From Pseudarthrobacter chlorophenolicus (GTDB lineage: Bacteria > Actinomycetota > Actinomycetes > Actinomycetales > Micrococcaceae), in assembly GCF_000962805.1 (NCBI RefSeq), contig NZ_JZTW01000005.1, positions 62,001 to 126,000 on the forward strand: 64,000 nt of DNA. Reading direction: 5' to 3'. Shown in pieces: positions 39,297-48,081 of the stretch (position 1 is its first letter; each line of letters begins with the position of its first letter). The position numbers and the translations under genes are program-made. A model generated the notes under the pieces. It did not search any database and had not been told where the DNA came from. It saw nothing but the letters and a program-made list of their open reading frames with translations.

Positions 39297-40076
39297 GTGG
39301 AAGTTGTAATCCTTGGCGGCAGCCGTCCCATCGGGAAGCTGGCGGCTGACGCCATCGAAAAGCTGTTGCTGCGTAAACCGGACGCCGTACTGGGGCTGGC
39401 CACGGGGTCCTCGCCGCTGCCCGTTTACGAGGAACTGGCCGGGCGCCACGCCGCAGGGCTGGATTTCAGCCGGGCGTCAGGCTTCGCCCTGGATGAATAT
39501 GTGGGACTTCCGGATGGGCATCCGGAGCAGTACCGGAACGTCATCCGCCGCGAGTTCACCGACCGCATCAACATCGACCCCGCCAACGTCCATTCGCCGG
39601 ACGGCTCCGCCGCGGACATCCCGGCAGCCTGCGATGCCTATGAGGCCGCCATCGCCGCTGCCGGGGGCGTGGACCTGCAACTGCTGGGCGTTGGCACCGA
39701 CGGTCACATCGGATTCAATGAGCCCGGGTCCTCCTTCGCCTCGCGCACCCGGATCAAAAGCCTGATCGAACAGACCCGCAAAGACAACGCGCGGTTCTTT
39801 ACCAGCCTGGCCGATGTTCCGCACCATGTGATCACGCAGGGCCTGGGCACCATCATGGACGCCCGGCACGTGATCCTGATCGCAACCGGGGCGCAGAAGG
39901 CACAGGCTGTCCGCGACTTCGTGGAGGGCCCCGTCGCCGCGATCTGCCCGGCGTCGGTCCTGCAGTTCCACCCGCACGCCACCGTCCTGGTGGACGAGGC
40001 CGCCGCATCGGCCCTGAAACTCGCCGATTTCTACCGGCACACCTATGACAACAAGCCCTCCTGGCAGGGCCTTTAG
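39297..40076 (+). CDS. nagB: Glucosamine-6-phosphate deaminase
   Basis: A 259-residue enzyme converting GlcN6P to fructose-6-phosphate and ammonia. Visible family motifs are LGLATGSSPLPVYEEL (phosphate loop), FALDEYVGLPDGHPEQY (catalytic Asp and nearby residues), GVGTDGHIGFNEPGSS (Asp/His/Glu relay), THR-like SRTRIKSL, and ITQGLGTIMDARHVILIATG. Length is normal. It starts at GTG 39297 with GAAGGACGG upstream. No nagA is nearby. Confidence 0.96.
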   Translation: MEVVILGGSRPIGKLAADAIEKLLLRKPDAVLGLATGSSPLPVYEELAGRHAAGLDFSRASGFALDEYVGLPDGHPEQYRNVIRREFTDRINIDPANVHSPDGSAADIPAACDAYEAAIAAAGGVDLQLLGVGTDGHIGFNEPGSSFASRTRIKSLIEQTRKDNARFFTSLADVPHHVITQGLGTIMDARHVILIATGAQKAQAVRDFVEGPVAAICPASVLQFHPHATVLVDEAAASALKLADFYRHTYDNKPSWQGL

Positions 40077-40101
40077 CGGCACCTCCGGCACGCGGGGGCG
40101 T

Positions 40102-40144
40102 CCCGGACACGCACGACGGCGGGCATCGCCGGAGTGCGTCCGGG
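40102..40144 (+). terminator. GC-rich hairpin after nagB
   Basis: CCCGGAC...GCAC at 40102-40114 pairs with GTGCGTCCGGG at 40134-40144 (a two-base bulge), with an inner CGGCG/CGCCG. No U-run follows, so it may act only as a weak or Rho-assisted terminator. Confidence 0.4.
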
Positions 40145-40203
40145 GCCGGAACGGGCACCCCGGGGCGCCGCACCGCCGTCGGACGGAGCCCTGCCGGAAA
40201 GGC

Positions 40204-40209
40204 TAAGAT
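40204..40209 (+). promoter_or_regulatory. -10 element, leaderless promoter of the DUF3039 gene
   Basis: TAAGAT lies 7 nt before the ATG at 40217. No SD. Confidence 0.55.
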
Positions 40210-40216
40210 GGTTGGC

Positions 40217-40549
40217 ATGACTAGCATGACGGACCCTCTCGAAAACGACCCGATGCGCGAGCTTTCCGGGGCTGGAACGTCCACGGCCACCATTGAGCGC
40301 GAGGAACTGCGCGAGGAGGTCGAACCGGGGGACCGGGAGCGCTTTTCGCACTACGTCCGCAAGGAAAAGATCATGGAGTCGGCGCTGAGCGGTGAGCCCG
40401 TCATCGCGCTGTGCGGCAAGGTCTGGACCCCGGGCCGGGATCCGAAGAAGTTCCCTGTGTGCCCCACGTGCAAAGAGGTCTACGAGGGCCTTCGCCCGGG
40501 CAATGACGGCGGCAAGGGTCCCGGAGGGGACTCAGGCAGCAACAAGTAG
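40217..40549 (+). CDS. DUF3039 small zinc-ribbon-like protein
   Basis: A 110-residue acidic protein. The DUF3039 core is RFSHYVRKEKIMESALSG followed by PVIALCGKVWTPGRDPKKFPVCPTC, a Cys...CxxC set that looks like a metal-binding ribbon (third Cys from LCGK). ATG 40217 is chosen over in-frame GTG/ATG choices nearby because it fits the leaderless spacing. The stop overlaps the helicase GTG by one base, so the two proteins are made together. Function unknown. Confidence 0.83.
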   Translation: MTSMTDPLENDPMRELSGAGTSTATIEREELREEVEPGDRERFSHYVRKEKIMESALSGEPVIALCGKVWTPGRDPKKFPVCPTCKEVYEGLRPGNDGGKGPGGDSGSNK

Positions 40550-42330
40550 TGACGGAGACGCTCTTTGGCGGCCCCACCCTGCCCCCGGCTTATCCGGAAC
40601 GCGCAGCCTGGGGAACCGCCCCGAAACTCCGTGCCTGGCAGCAGGAAGCTCTTGACCTTTACGTGGCCAAAAGCCCCCGCGATTTCCTTGCGGTAGCAAC
40701 GCCTGGCGCCGGTAAGACCACGTTCGCCCTGCGCATCGCCTCAACGCTCATCGATTCCGGTGCGGTAAACCGCGTAACCATTGTGGCGCCCACCGACCAC
40801 CTCAAACGGCAGTGGGCTGATGCCGCCGCCAAGGTGGGCATCGCGATCGATCCCAACTTCAAGAACTCGGATGGCCAGCATGGCCGCGGATTCATCGGTG
40901 TTGCCGTCACCTACGCCCAGGTGGCAAGCAAACCGATGCTGCACCGCGCCAAGACCGAGGCCGCCCGCACCCTGGTGATCCTGGATGAGATCCACCACGG
41001 TGGCGAGGCCCTGTCCTGGGGCGACGGGCTGCGGGAGGCGTTCGACCCCGCGATCCGCCGGCTGTCCCTGACCGGAACACCGTTCCGTTCGGACACCTCG
41101 CCCATTCCGTTCGTGGAGTACGCCGAGGACCGCGACGGCATCCGGCGCTCCAAAGCCGATTACACCTATGGCTACGGCAACGCCCTGCGCGACCATGTGG
41201 TCCGTCCCGTGATGTTCATGGCGTATTCGGGCCAGATGCGCTGGCGTACCAGTGCCGGCGAGGAAATGGCTGCCTCGCTGGGAGAGGCTGCCGTCACGAA
41301 AGACATCACCTCTCACGCCTGGCGGACCGCACTGAACCCGGCCGGCGAGTGGATCCCGGCCGTCCTGGCGGGTGCGGACAGGCGGCTGAGTGAGGTGCGC
41401 CGCACGGTGCCCGACGCCGGAGGCCTGGTGATCGCCACGGACCACGAGGACGCGCGGGCCTATGCCGGCCAGCTGAAGCGGATCACGGGGGAGTCGCCCA
41501 CGGTGATCCTCTCCGACGACGCCAAGGCCTCAAGCAAGATCGAGGAGTTCACCGCGAGTGAAAAGCGGTGGATGGTGGCTGTCCGGATGGTGTCCGAAGG
41601 CGTCGACGTCCCGCGGCTTTCCGTAGGTGTGTACGCCACATCCACGTCCACGCCGCTGTTCTTTGCCCAGGCTGTGGGGCGCTTCGTGCGTGCCCGCAAG
41701 CGCGGCGAAACTGCCTCGGTGTTCCTGCCGTCCGTCCCCACGCTGATGGCGCTGGCCAACTCCATGGAAATGGAGCGGGACCACGCCCTGGACCGGCCGG
41801 AGAAAGAAGACGGTGACGGCCTGTTCAACCCCGAGGACTCGCTGATGGCCGAGGCCAACCGGGAGGACAAAGCCTCCGACAGCCTCACCAAAGGCAAGTT
41901 TGAGGCACTGGACTCGCAGGCGTCCTTCGACAGGGTCCTGTTCGACGGTAGCGAGTTCGGCACCGGCGGCGAGGTGGGGTCCGACGACGAGATGGACTTC
42001 CTGGGCATCCCCGGACTCCTGGACGCAGAGCAGGTGGGCACGCTGCTGCGGCAGCGCCAGCACGAGCAGCTGAACCGGAGGAACCGGAAGGGGCCGGCAG
42101 CGACGGAAACAGTTATTCCCGCCGTCCCGGACCACAGGATGCTGATGGACCTGCGGAACGAGCTGGCGAAAAACGTGGCTGCATGGGCAGCCCGGACCGG
42201 AACTCCGCACGGCATGGTGCACACGAAGCTGCGCACCGTCTGCGGCGGCCCCGCGGTGGCCCAGGCCAACGAGGAGCAGCTGCAGGCCCGGCTGCGGAAG
42301 CTTCAGGACTGGTTCGTGGGCCGCAAGTAG
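40549..42330 (+). CDS. DEAD/DEAH-box SF2 helicase
   Basis: A 593-residue superfamily 2 ATPase. The Q-motif-like LRAWQQEALDLYV precedes motif I TPGAGKTTFALRIA. Motif Ia is VAPTDHLKRQW, motif II is LVILDEIHHGGEAL, motif III is LSLTGTPFRSD. The C-terminal RecA domain has LVIATDHEDARAYA, VRMVSEGVDVPRLSVGVYAT and the arginine-finger motif VI FAQAVGRFVRARKRGE. DEIHH rather than DEAD/DEAH is the SSL2/UvrB-like variant. A C-terminal 150-residue region is helical and unassigned. It is always seen here with DUF3039; target nucleic acid unknown. Confidence 0.9.
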   Translation: MTETLFGGPTLPPAYPERAAWGTAPKLRAWQQEALDLYVAKSPRDFLAVATPGAGKTTFALRIASTLIDSGAVNRVTIVAPTDHLKRQWADAAAKVGIAIDPNFKNSDGQHGRGFIGVAVTYAQVASKPMLHRAKTEAARTLVILDEIHHGGEALSWGDGLREAFDPAIRRLSLTGTPFRSDTSPIPFVEYAEDRDGIRRSKADYTYGYGNALRDHVVRPVMFMAYSGQMRWRTSAGEEMAASLGEAAVTKDITSHAWRTALNPAGEWIPAVLAGADRRLSEVRRTVPDAGGLVIATDHEDARAYAGQLKRITGESPTVILSDDAKASSKIEEFTASEKRWMVAVRMVSEGVDVPRLSVGVYATSTSTPLFFAQAVGRFVRARKRGETASVFLPSVPTLMALANSMEMERDHALDRPEKEDGDGLFNPEDSLMAEANREDKASDSLTKGKFEALDSQASFDRVLFDGSEFGTGGEVGSDDEMDFLGIPGLLDAEQVGTLLRQRQHEQLNRRNRKGPAATETVIPAVPDHRMLMDLRNELAKNVAAWAARTGTPHGMVHTKLRTVCGGPAVAQANEEQLQARLRKLQDWFVGRK

Positions 42331-42346
42331 CAGACGGGCGGACAGG

Positions 42347-42374
42347 AATGGCCGGGCCCGAAGGCCCGGCCATT
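42347..42374 (+). terminator. Terminator between the helicase and pncA
   Basis: A perfect 12-bp stem AATGGCCGGGCC/GGCCCGGCCATT with a CGAA tetraloop, followed by TATGTTT on the plus strand. Lies between convergent genes. Confidence 0.8.
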
Positions 42375-42391
42375 TATGTTTCTCCTGGCTC

Positions 42392-43015
42392 TCAGGCGAC
42401 GTCCACGCCGCCGAGTTCCATCTCCGCCACGGTCTCTTCCAGGTCCTCGGCAATGCCTGCCGTCAGGGATCGGACCACGGTGACCGAGTACCCCGCCTGG
42501 ACGGCGTCGAGGGACGTGGCCCGCACGCAGTAGTCGGTGGCGAGCCCCACCACCACAACATCTTCAACGTCATGGCTTTGCAGCCAGTCGTCGAGGCCAA
42601 CGGCGTCCCCGTCCTCCTCCAGGGCGTCCGCATTTGACCCGGCCTGCCGTTCCCCGGTGGGGACGGCGTCCTCGGGCGCCAGCAGTCCCTCGAAGCCCGA
42701 GTACGCGGCAGCATACTGGCCCTTCCGGAAATACGCCTCGATGTATTCGGTGTCCAGGTCCGGATGGAGCTCCGCGCCGCGGGTACCCGCAACGCAGTGC
42801 GCCGGCCAGCTGTCCTTGAAATCAGGGTTGTCAGAGAAGTGGCTGCCTGGATCGATGTGCCAGTCCTGGGTGGCGACAATATGGTCGAATTCGTTGTGGT
42901 GGGCATCGACGTATTCGCTGATGGCGCCTGCCACGGCAGCGCCGCCGTCAACTGCAAGTGAACCACCCTCGCAGAAGTCGTTCTGGACGTCGACAATAAT
43001 CAGTGCGCGTGACAT
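42392..43015 (-). CDS. pncA: Nicotinamidase / cysteine hydrolase
   Basis: A 207-residue isochorismatase-fold enzyme. Catalytic Asp is in IIVDVQNDFCEGG, the metal-site Asp/His set in ATQDWHIDPGSHF, and the nucleophilic Cys in GLATDYCVRATSLDA; the Lys of the triad lies near AYFRKGQ. It hydrolyses nicotinamide to nicotinate, which the upstream PncB then uses. SD GAGGAGG precedes the ATG 9 nt after the pncB stop. Confidence 0.94.
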   Translation of the reverse strand: MSRALIIVDVQNDFCEGGSLAVDGGAAVAGAISEYVDAHHNEFDHIVATQDWHIDPGSHFSDNPDFKDSWPAHCVAGTRGAELHPDLDTEYIEAYFRKGQYAAAYSGFEGLLAPEDAVPTGERQAGSNADALEEDGDAVGLDDWLQSHDVEDVVVVGLATDYCVRATSLDAVQAGYSVTVVRSLTAGIAEDLEETVAEMELGGVDVA

Positions 43016-43024
43016 CAGTCCTCC

Positions 43025-44353
43025 TCAGTTGTCTTCGTAGATGGTGGGGATCGCTGCTTCGCCGCGCTGCAGCCGGTTGACCACCGGCGGCAGTTCGGCC
43101 ATCGAATCGGTGTGCCGCCGGGCCGCCCGGACCACTCCATCGTGCCCGGTCCAGCCGGGCAGGAGCTCGCCGTTCTTCATGAACTGCTGCAGCAGGACGC
43201 GGTCGTTCCCGTCGTCTTCAGGGCGATGGCCCACGCCCACCACCTCCGCCGTTGCCGTTCCACGGCTGTCCAGCTTGCGCAGCGCATATTTGCGCCCGCC
43301 CACGCTGGCCTTGTTCTTGGCAGCCTTGGCCACGGAGACATACTCGCCGTCGTCCCCCGTGCGGCTGACAAGCTTGTAGACCATGCTGGCGGTTGGAGCT
43401 CCGGAGCCGGTGACCAGGGAGGTGCCCACGCCGTAGGCGTCCACCGGAGCGGACTGCAGGGCGGCGATGGCGTACTCGTCGAGATCGGACGTCACCATGA
43501 TCTTGGTGTCTTCGTTGCCGAGGTCGTCCAGGAGCCGCCGGACCCACTGGGCCTGGGCCACAAGGTCGCCCGAATCCAGCCGCACTGCACCCAGCCGGGG
43601 ACCCGCAATGTCCACGGCCGTGCGGACGGCCTGTTCGACGTCGTACGTGTCCACAAGGAGGGAGGTGCCCTCGCCGAGGGAAGCGATCTGTGCTTCGAAG
43701 GCTTCGCGTTCGGTGTCATGCAGCAGTGTGAAGGAGTGCGCGGCGGTGCCCACCGTCCTGATGCCGTACCGGATGCCCGCCTCAAGGTTGGAGGTGCTGC
43801 CGAAGCCGGCGATCACGGCGGCACGCGCGGCCGACGCAGCCGCTTCCTCGTGGGTGCGCCGCGACCCCATCTCAATGCAGGGACGGCCGCCGGCGGCACT
43901 GACCATGCGCGAGGCTGCGGAAGCGATGGCGCTGTCATGGTTGAGGACGGACAGGATGTACGTCTCCAGCATGCAGGCTTCCGCGAAGGTGCCCTCGACG
44001 ATCAGGATGGGGGAGTTGGGGAAGTAGGCTTCGCCCTCCGCATAGCCCCAGATGTCACCGGAGAACCGATAGGAGGCCAGGTACTCCAGCGTGGTGTCAT
44101 CCACCACGTTGGTTCGGGCCAGGAAATCCAGCTCGGCCTCACCGAAGCGGAAGTTGGCGATGCCCTCCAGCAGCCTGCCGGTGCCTGCCACGATGCCGTA
44201 CCTGCGGCCATCCGGAAGCCGCCGGGCAAAAGCCTCGAACACCGATTTGCGGTGGGCCGCGCCGGAATGGAGCGAAGCCTGCAGCATGGTCAGCTCGTAG
44301 TGGTCTGTATAGAAGGACGTGCGGGGATGTTCCCAGCCGGCAGAGGTACTCAC
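43025..44353 (-). CDS. pncB: Nicotinate phosphoribosyltransferase
   Basis: A 442-residue enzyme that makes nicotinate mononucleotide from nicotinate and PRPP, the committed step of NAD salvage. Motifs: TSFYTDHYELTMLQA, the phosphorylated-His region (ARRLPDGRRYGIVAG and SFTLLHD), GSRRTHEEAAASAARAA, GFGSTSNLEAG, VRLDSGDL, VTSDLDEYAI, and GVGTSLVTGSGAP. Start GTG 44353 (VSTSAGWEHPRTSF) is chosen over the longer in-frame ATG 44380 because TAGAGT lies 7 nt upstream (leaderless). It forms an operon with pncA and faces clpS with only 38 nt between start codons. Confidence 0.95.
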   Translation of the reverse strand: MSTSAGWEHPRTSFYTDHYELTMLQASLHSGAAHRKSVFEAFARRLPDGRRYGIVAGTGRLLEGIANFRFGEAELDFLARTNVVDDTTLEYLASYRFSGDIWGYAEGEAYFPNSPILIVEGTFAEACMLETYILSVLNHDSAIASAASRMVSAAGGRPCIEMGSRRTHEEAAASAARAAVIAGFGSTSNLEAGIRYGIRTVGTAAHSFTLLHDTEREAFEAQIASLGEGTSLLVDTYDVEQAVRTAVDIAGPRLGAVRLDSGDLVAQAQWVRRLLDDLGNEDTKIMVTSDLDEYAIAALQSAPVDAYGVGTSLVTGSGAPTASMVYKLVSRTGDDGEYVSVAKAAKNKASVGGRKYALRKLDSRGTATAEVVGVGHRPEDDGNDRVLLQQFMKNGELLPGWTGHDGVVRAARRHTDSMAELPPVVNRLQRGEAAIPTIYEDN

Positions 44354-44360
44354 GAAAATC

Positions 44361-44366
44361 ACTCTA
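44361..44366 (-). promoter_or_regulatory. -10 element of pncB, leaderless promoter
   Basis: TAGAGT on the minus strand, 7 nt from GTG 44353. Thirteen bases separate it from the clpS -10 on the other strand. Confidence 0.6.
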
Positions 44367-44379
44367 TCCGTGAGCCCCA

Positions 44380-44385
44380 TAGAAT
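44380..44385 (+). promoter_or_regulatory. -10 element of clpS, leaderless promoter
   Basis: TAGAAT, 6 nt before ATG 44392. Its -35 region would lie over the pncB -10, so the two promoters overlap back to back. Confidence 0.6.
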
Positions 44386-44391
44386 GGACAG

Positions 44392-44754
44392 ATGACCATA
44401 AGCGTTGCGCCCGGCCCTGACACGCAGGAGGGCACCCGGACCGGAACAGCGGAGTCCACAGACACCCTGGCCGCCCCGGACATCCCCTGGAACCTGGTGA
44501 TCTGGAACGATCCCGTCAACCTCATGAGCTACGTCAGCTATGTCTTCCAGAGCTATTTCGGGTATTCGGAGGCCAAGGCAAACAAGCTCATGATGGAGGT
44601 CCACAAGAAGGGCCGGTCCATCGTGACGCACGGCAGCAAGGAACAGGTGGAGCGCCACGCGGTGGCCATGCACGGCTTCGGGCTGTGGGCCACGGTGGAA
44701 AAGGCAAGCGGCACGTCCGGCAACTCCGGCCGGGGCAAGGGGAAGCGTGGCTAA
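44392..44754 (+). CDS. clpS: ATP-dependent Clp protease adaptor ClpS
   Basis: A 120-residue adaptor that delivers N-degron substrates to ClpC/ClpP. After a 30-residue flexible N-end come IPWNLVIWNDPVNLMSYVSY (substrate-pocket Asp/Asn), the helix FGYSEAKANKLMMEVHKKG, and the HxxG-type ending GSKEQVERHAVAMHGFGLWAT. The C-terminal 15 residues are Gly/Lys-rich. It overlaps the DUF2017 gene by 8 nt. Confidence 0.96.
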   Translation: MTISVAPGPDTQEGTRTGTAESTDTLAAPDIPWNLVIWNDPVNLMSYVSYVFQSYFGYSEAKANKLMMEVHKKGRSIVTHGSKEQVERHAVAMHGFGLWATVEKASGTSGNSGRGKGKRG

Positions 44755-45313
44755 GGCATTCAAGTACGGACTCAAAGGCATCACCGGTTTCCTGGAACCA
44801 ACCGAGCGCGAACTCCTGCGGAGCCTGATCGCCGATGTCATCTCCATGCTGCAGCCGGAGGAACGCGAGGGCCAGGACCCGCTGGCGGCACTCATCGGAC
44901 TGGACATGGACGTGGTTGAGCCCACCGACCGTGCGGTCAGGCGGTTGCTGCCGAACGTGGTCAAGGACGACGGCGCCGCCTCGCTGGAATTCCGGCAGCT
45001 CACCGAGCGCTCGCTGCGGGAAACGAAGATCGGCGCGCTGCGGGCCGCTGCCCTGGACTTGGACAAGGACGAGATCGTGCTGACCGCCGAGGGCGCGAAG
45101 CACTGGTCCGCCGCGCTGAACGACGTCCGCCTGGTACTGGCCGAACGGCTGGACATCCGGGACGAACAGGATGCCGAGCACGTCCACCTGATGCAGGACT
45201 GGTCCCAGGCCGAAGACGTGGAAAGCTACCTGGCGCTGGTCTACAACTTCACCACCTGGCTGCAGGAGTCCCTGGTGCAGGCCATGCTGCAGTCCATGGA
45301 AAGCCGCCGTTGA
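44747..45313 (+). CDS. DUF2017 family protein
   Basis: A 188-residue, mostly helical acidic protein. Conserved pieces are GITGFLEPTERELLRSLIADV, DRAVRRLLPNVV, and LVYNFTTWLQESLVQAML at the end. It always follows clpS in actinobacteria (Rv1331-Rv1332), so it probably works with Clp proteolysis; that is inference. GTG 44747 lies within the end of clpS, so translation is coupled. Confidence 0.88.
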   Translation: MAKAFKYGLKGITGFLEPTERELLRSLIADVISMLQPEEREGQDPLAALIGLDMDVVEPTDRAVRRLLPNVVKDDGAASLEFRQLTERSLRETKIGALRAAALDLDKDEIVLTAEGAKHWSAALNDVRLVLAERLDIRDEQDAEHVHLMQDWSQAEDVESYLALVYNFTTWLQESLVQAMLQSMESRR

Positions 45314-45418
45314 GCTGCCGCCGCCGCGCCAGCAGCCGGGCCTGTGACACAACAGACACGAGTTCCAGGCCACAACATCATGGCTGAGGCTCCAGGGAAG
45401 ACCTATCCTCGAATAATC

Positions 45419-46465
45419 ATGACAACAGCCTCGAGCAAGGAGCCGTCAGCGGTCGCTGCACAGGCGTCCGCAGCCAGCGACCTTCCCGCAGCGGCGCTGG
45501 AGGCCCGGCCCATCGGCGTTTTCGATTCCGGCGTAGGCGGCCTGACGGTGGCCCGCTCCATCATCGACCAGCTGCCCAACGAGTCCATCCTGTACGTGGG
45601 GGATACGGCGCACGGGCCCTACGGGCCGCTGCCCATCGCCGAAGTCCGCGCCAATGCCCTGGGTGTCATGGACGAACTGGTGGACTCCGGCGTCAAGCTG
45701 CTCACCATAGCCTGCAACTCGGCGTCGGCCGCGGTGCTCCGGGACGCCCGCGAGCGGTACACAGCCAAATACGGCATCCCCGTCATTGAAGTCATCCAGC
45801 CGGCAGTCCGGCGTGCCGTAGCGGCCACCCGTTCGGGACGCGTGGGCGTGATTGGCACCTCGGCCACAGTCGGTTCCCGGGCCTACGAGGACACCTTTGC
45901 CGCCGCCCCTGACCTGCACATCACGTCCGTGGCCTGCCCGGAGTTCGTCAGTTACGTGGAAGCCGGCATCACCACCGGGCCGGAGCTGCTGGCGGTGGCC
46001 GAGGAGTACCTGGCACCCCTCAAGGCCTCGGGCGTTGACACCGTGGTGCTGGGCTGTACGCACTACCCGCTGCTGACCGGCGTCATCTCCTATGTCATGG
46101 GGGCGGACGTCACCCTGGTTTCCAGCGCGGAGGAAACGGCCAAGGACGTCTACCGGGCCCTGGCAACCAACAACCTGCAGCGCACGGCGGCCACCCCGCC
46201 GGAGCACCATTTCGTGGCCACCGGCGACGCCGCGCAGTTCGAAACCCTGGCCAGGCGGTTCCTCGGACCCGAGGTGCTGTCCGTCCGCCACGTTGACCAC
46301 GTTGCGGCGCAGTACCCCACGGGAAGCCTTGCCCGCATCACCCCGGAAATGATCGCCGCCGCCCAAAGCGCGCGGACCCGGCCCCGGATATCCAACTTCG
46401 TGGACCGTGGCACTGGCGGCGGCAGCCTGGCCGATGCCGGCAGCGCCGGGGGGTCCGGCCTGTGA
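45419..46465 (+). CDS. murI: Glutamate racemase
   Basis: A 348-residue cofactor-independent racemase that supplies D-glutamate for peptidoglycan. [16 protein letters not shown] carries the catalytic Asp/Ser region, the first Cys is in [12 protein letters not shown] and the second in [25 protein letters not shown] and [11 protein letters not shown] are also typical. ATG 45419 is preferred over an in-frame start at 45344. TATCCT ends 9 nt before it, perhaps a nearly leaderless promoter. A 30-residue Ala/Ser-rich N-end and a Gly-rich C-end extend the usual length. Overlaps the next gene by 4 nt. Confidence 0.95.
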   Translation: MTTASSKEPSAVAAQASAASDLPAAALEARPIGVFDSGVGGLTVARSIIDQLPNESILYVGDTAHGPYGPLPIAEVRANALGVMDELVDSGVKLLTIACNSASAAVLRDARERYTAKYGIPVIEVIQPAVRRAVAATRSGRVGVIGTSATVGSRAYEDTFAAAPDLHITSVACPEFVSYVEAGITTGPELLAVAEEYLAPLKASGVDTVVLGCTHYPLLTGVISYVMGADVTLVSSAEETAKDVYRALATNNLQRTAATPPEHHFVATGDAAQFETLARRFLGPEVLSVRHVDHVAAQYPTGSLARITPEMIAAAQSARTRPRISNFVDRGTGGGSLADAGSAGGSGL

Positions 46466-47259
46466 AGCTCACCATCGTCGGCTGCACCGGCTCGTTTCCG
46501 GGCCCCGGATCTCCGGCGTCCTGCTACCTCCTGACGGCTACCGACGGGGAGCGGACCTGGAAGGTGGTCATGGACCTCGGCAGCGGTGCCCTCGGCGCCA
46601 TCCAGCGCTACACGGACCTTGAGGACATCGACGCGATCTTCCTCACCCACCTGCACCCGGACCACTGCATGGACCTGTGCGGACTGCACGTCGCCGTCCG
46701 CTGGAAGCCCGGCGGTTGGGACCGGGGCCGCATCCCCGTCTGGGGGCCGGCCGCCACCGCTGACAGGATGGCCACCGCGTACGGCCTGGACCTGGACCCC
46801 GGGATGCACGAGGAATTCGACTTCACCAACTGGATCGAACGCCAGCCCGTTACGGTCGGCCCCTTCACGGTGACGCCGTACGCCGTGAACCATCCAGTGG
46901 AGGAGGCGTACGCCCTCCGGGTGGAGGTGGTGGAACCGGACAAGGACGGCAACCCGGTGGCACGGACCCTCACCTACTCCGGGGACACTGACTCATGCCC
47001 CGGGCTGGAAGAGGCAGCGAGAAACGCCGACCTGTTCCTGTGTGAGGCTGCCTTCGAGGAAGGCCGCGACGACGGAATCAAGGACGTCCACCTCACCGGC
47101 AAACGCGCCGGCGAAGCAGCAGCGGCTGCGAACGCCCGCAGGCTGCTGCTGACCCACATCCCGGTCTGGACCTCGCAGACCACCGTCATGGCTGAAGCGC
47201 GCCCGGTTTTTCCCGGCGACGTGGCCGTGGCCGTGGCCGGAGTGCACTACACCATCTAG
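46462..47259 (+). CDS. Metallo-beta-lactamase-fold hydrolase (Rv1339-like phosphodiesterase)
   Basis: A 265-residue enzyme with the MBL fold. The metal-binding motif is [13 protein letters not shown], followed by [11 protein letters not shown]. The late [12 protein letters not shown] and TYSGDTDSC (third-motif Asp) and LTHIP complete the site. RNase Z-type and cyclic-nucleotide phosphodiesterases share this pattern. Position between murI and rph matches Rv1339, reported as an atypical cAMP phosphodiesterase, so cAMP breakdown is the leading idea. A tRNase Z role is less likely because its exosite insert is missing. Confidence 0.87.
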   Translation: MKLTIVGCTGSFPGPGSPASCYLLTATDGERTWKVVMDLGSGALGAIQRYTDLEDIDAIFLTHLHPDHCMDLCGLHVAVRWKPGGWDRGRIPVWGPAATADRMATAYGLDLDPGMHEEFDFTNWIERQPVTVGPFTVTPYAVNHPVEEAYALRVEVVEPDKDGNPVARTLTYSGDTDSCPGLEEAARNADLFLCEAAFEEGRDDGIKDVHLTGKRAGEAAAAANARRLLLTHIPVWTSQTTVMAEARPVFPGDVAVAVAGVHYTI

Positions 47260-47310
47260 CGGCAGCCGGCCATGCCCGGCTGCCGGGCGGACCAGGCCCG
47301 TGGCACTCGA

Positions 47311-47316
47311 TAAGCT
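47311..47316 (+). promoter_or_regulatory. -10 element of rph, leaderless promoter
   Basis: TAAGCT, 6 nt before ATG 47323. Confidence 0.55.
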
Positions 47317-47322
47317 AAAGGC

Positions 47323-48081
47323 ATGACTTCTGAAGCAACTGCAGTGCCCATTGTGCGCGCCGACGGCCGCGCCCCCGACCAGCTCCGGCCCATCAGCATC
47401 ACCCGCGGATGGTCCAACCAGGCTGAAGGCTCGGCGCTGATCGAGTTCGGCAACACCAGGGTCCTGTGCACCGCTTCCCTCACCGCCGGCGTTCCCCGCT
47501 GGCTTAAGGGCGAGGGCCGTGGCTGGGTCACCGCCGAGTACGCCATGCTGCCCCGGGCAACGAACACCCGATCGGACCGCGAGTCCGTCAAGGGCAAGAT
47601 CGGCGGCCGTACCCATGAGATCTCCCGGCTGATCGGCCGGTCCCTGCGCTCGATCATCGACACCAAGGCCCTGGGCGAGAACACCATCGTGCTGGACTGC
47701 GACGTGCTGCAGGCCGACGGTGGAACCCGGACCGCGGCAATCACCGGCGCCTACGTGGCCCTTGCCGATGCCATCCGCTTCGCCCGCGACAACAAGCTGA
47801 TCGCGCGGAACGCCCAGCCCCTGATCGACACCATCGCTGCCGTGTCCGTGGGCATCATTGACGGCGTTCCCATGCTCGACCTTCCTTACGTGGAGGACGT
47901 CCGGGCCGAGACGGACATGAACGTCGTGGTCACCGGGTCCGGCAAATTCGTGGAGGTCCAGGGCACCGCCGAGGGCGCACCCTTCGACCGTGACGAGTTG
48001 AACCAGCTCCTGGACCTGGCCCTGCTGGGCACAACCCAGCTCGCGGCCATCCAGCGCGAGACGCTGGCGGACACCCTGTGA
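47323..48081 (+). CDS. rph: Ribonuclease PH
   Basis: A 252-residue phosphorolytic 3'-5' exoribonuclease that trims tRNA 3' ends. It has the family blocks [37 protein letters not shown] cut by the conserved [37 protein letters not shown], and [24 protein letters not shown] split across the active site. It overlaps rdgB by 4 nt, a conserved pairing. Confidence 0.97.
   Translation: MTSEATAVPIVRADGRAPDQLRPISITRGWSNQAEGSALIEFGNTRVLCTASLTAGVPRWLKGEGRGWVTAEYAMLPRATNTRSDRESVKGKIGGRTHEISRLIGRSLRSIIDTKALGENTIVLDCDVLQADGGTRTAAITGAYVALADAIRFARDNKLIARNAQPLIDTIAAVSVGIIDGVPMLDLPYVEDVRAETDMNVVVTGSGKFVEVQGTAEGAPFDRDELNQLLDLALLGTTQLAAIQRETLADTL

Noticed and set aside
40077..40216. A tRNA or small RNA gene after nagB
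   Set aside because: The sequence folds into a GC-rich hairpin but has no cloverleaf, T-loop or A/B-box features.
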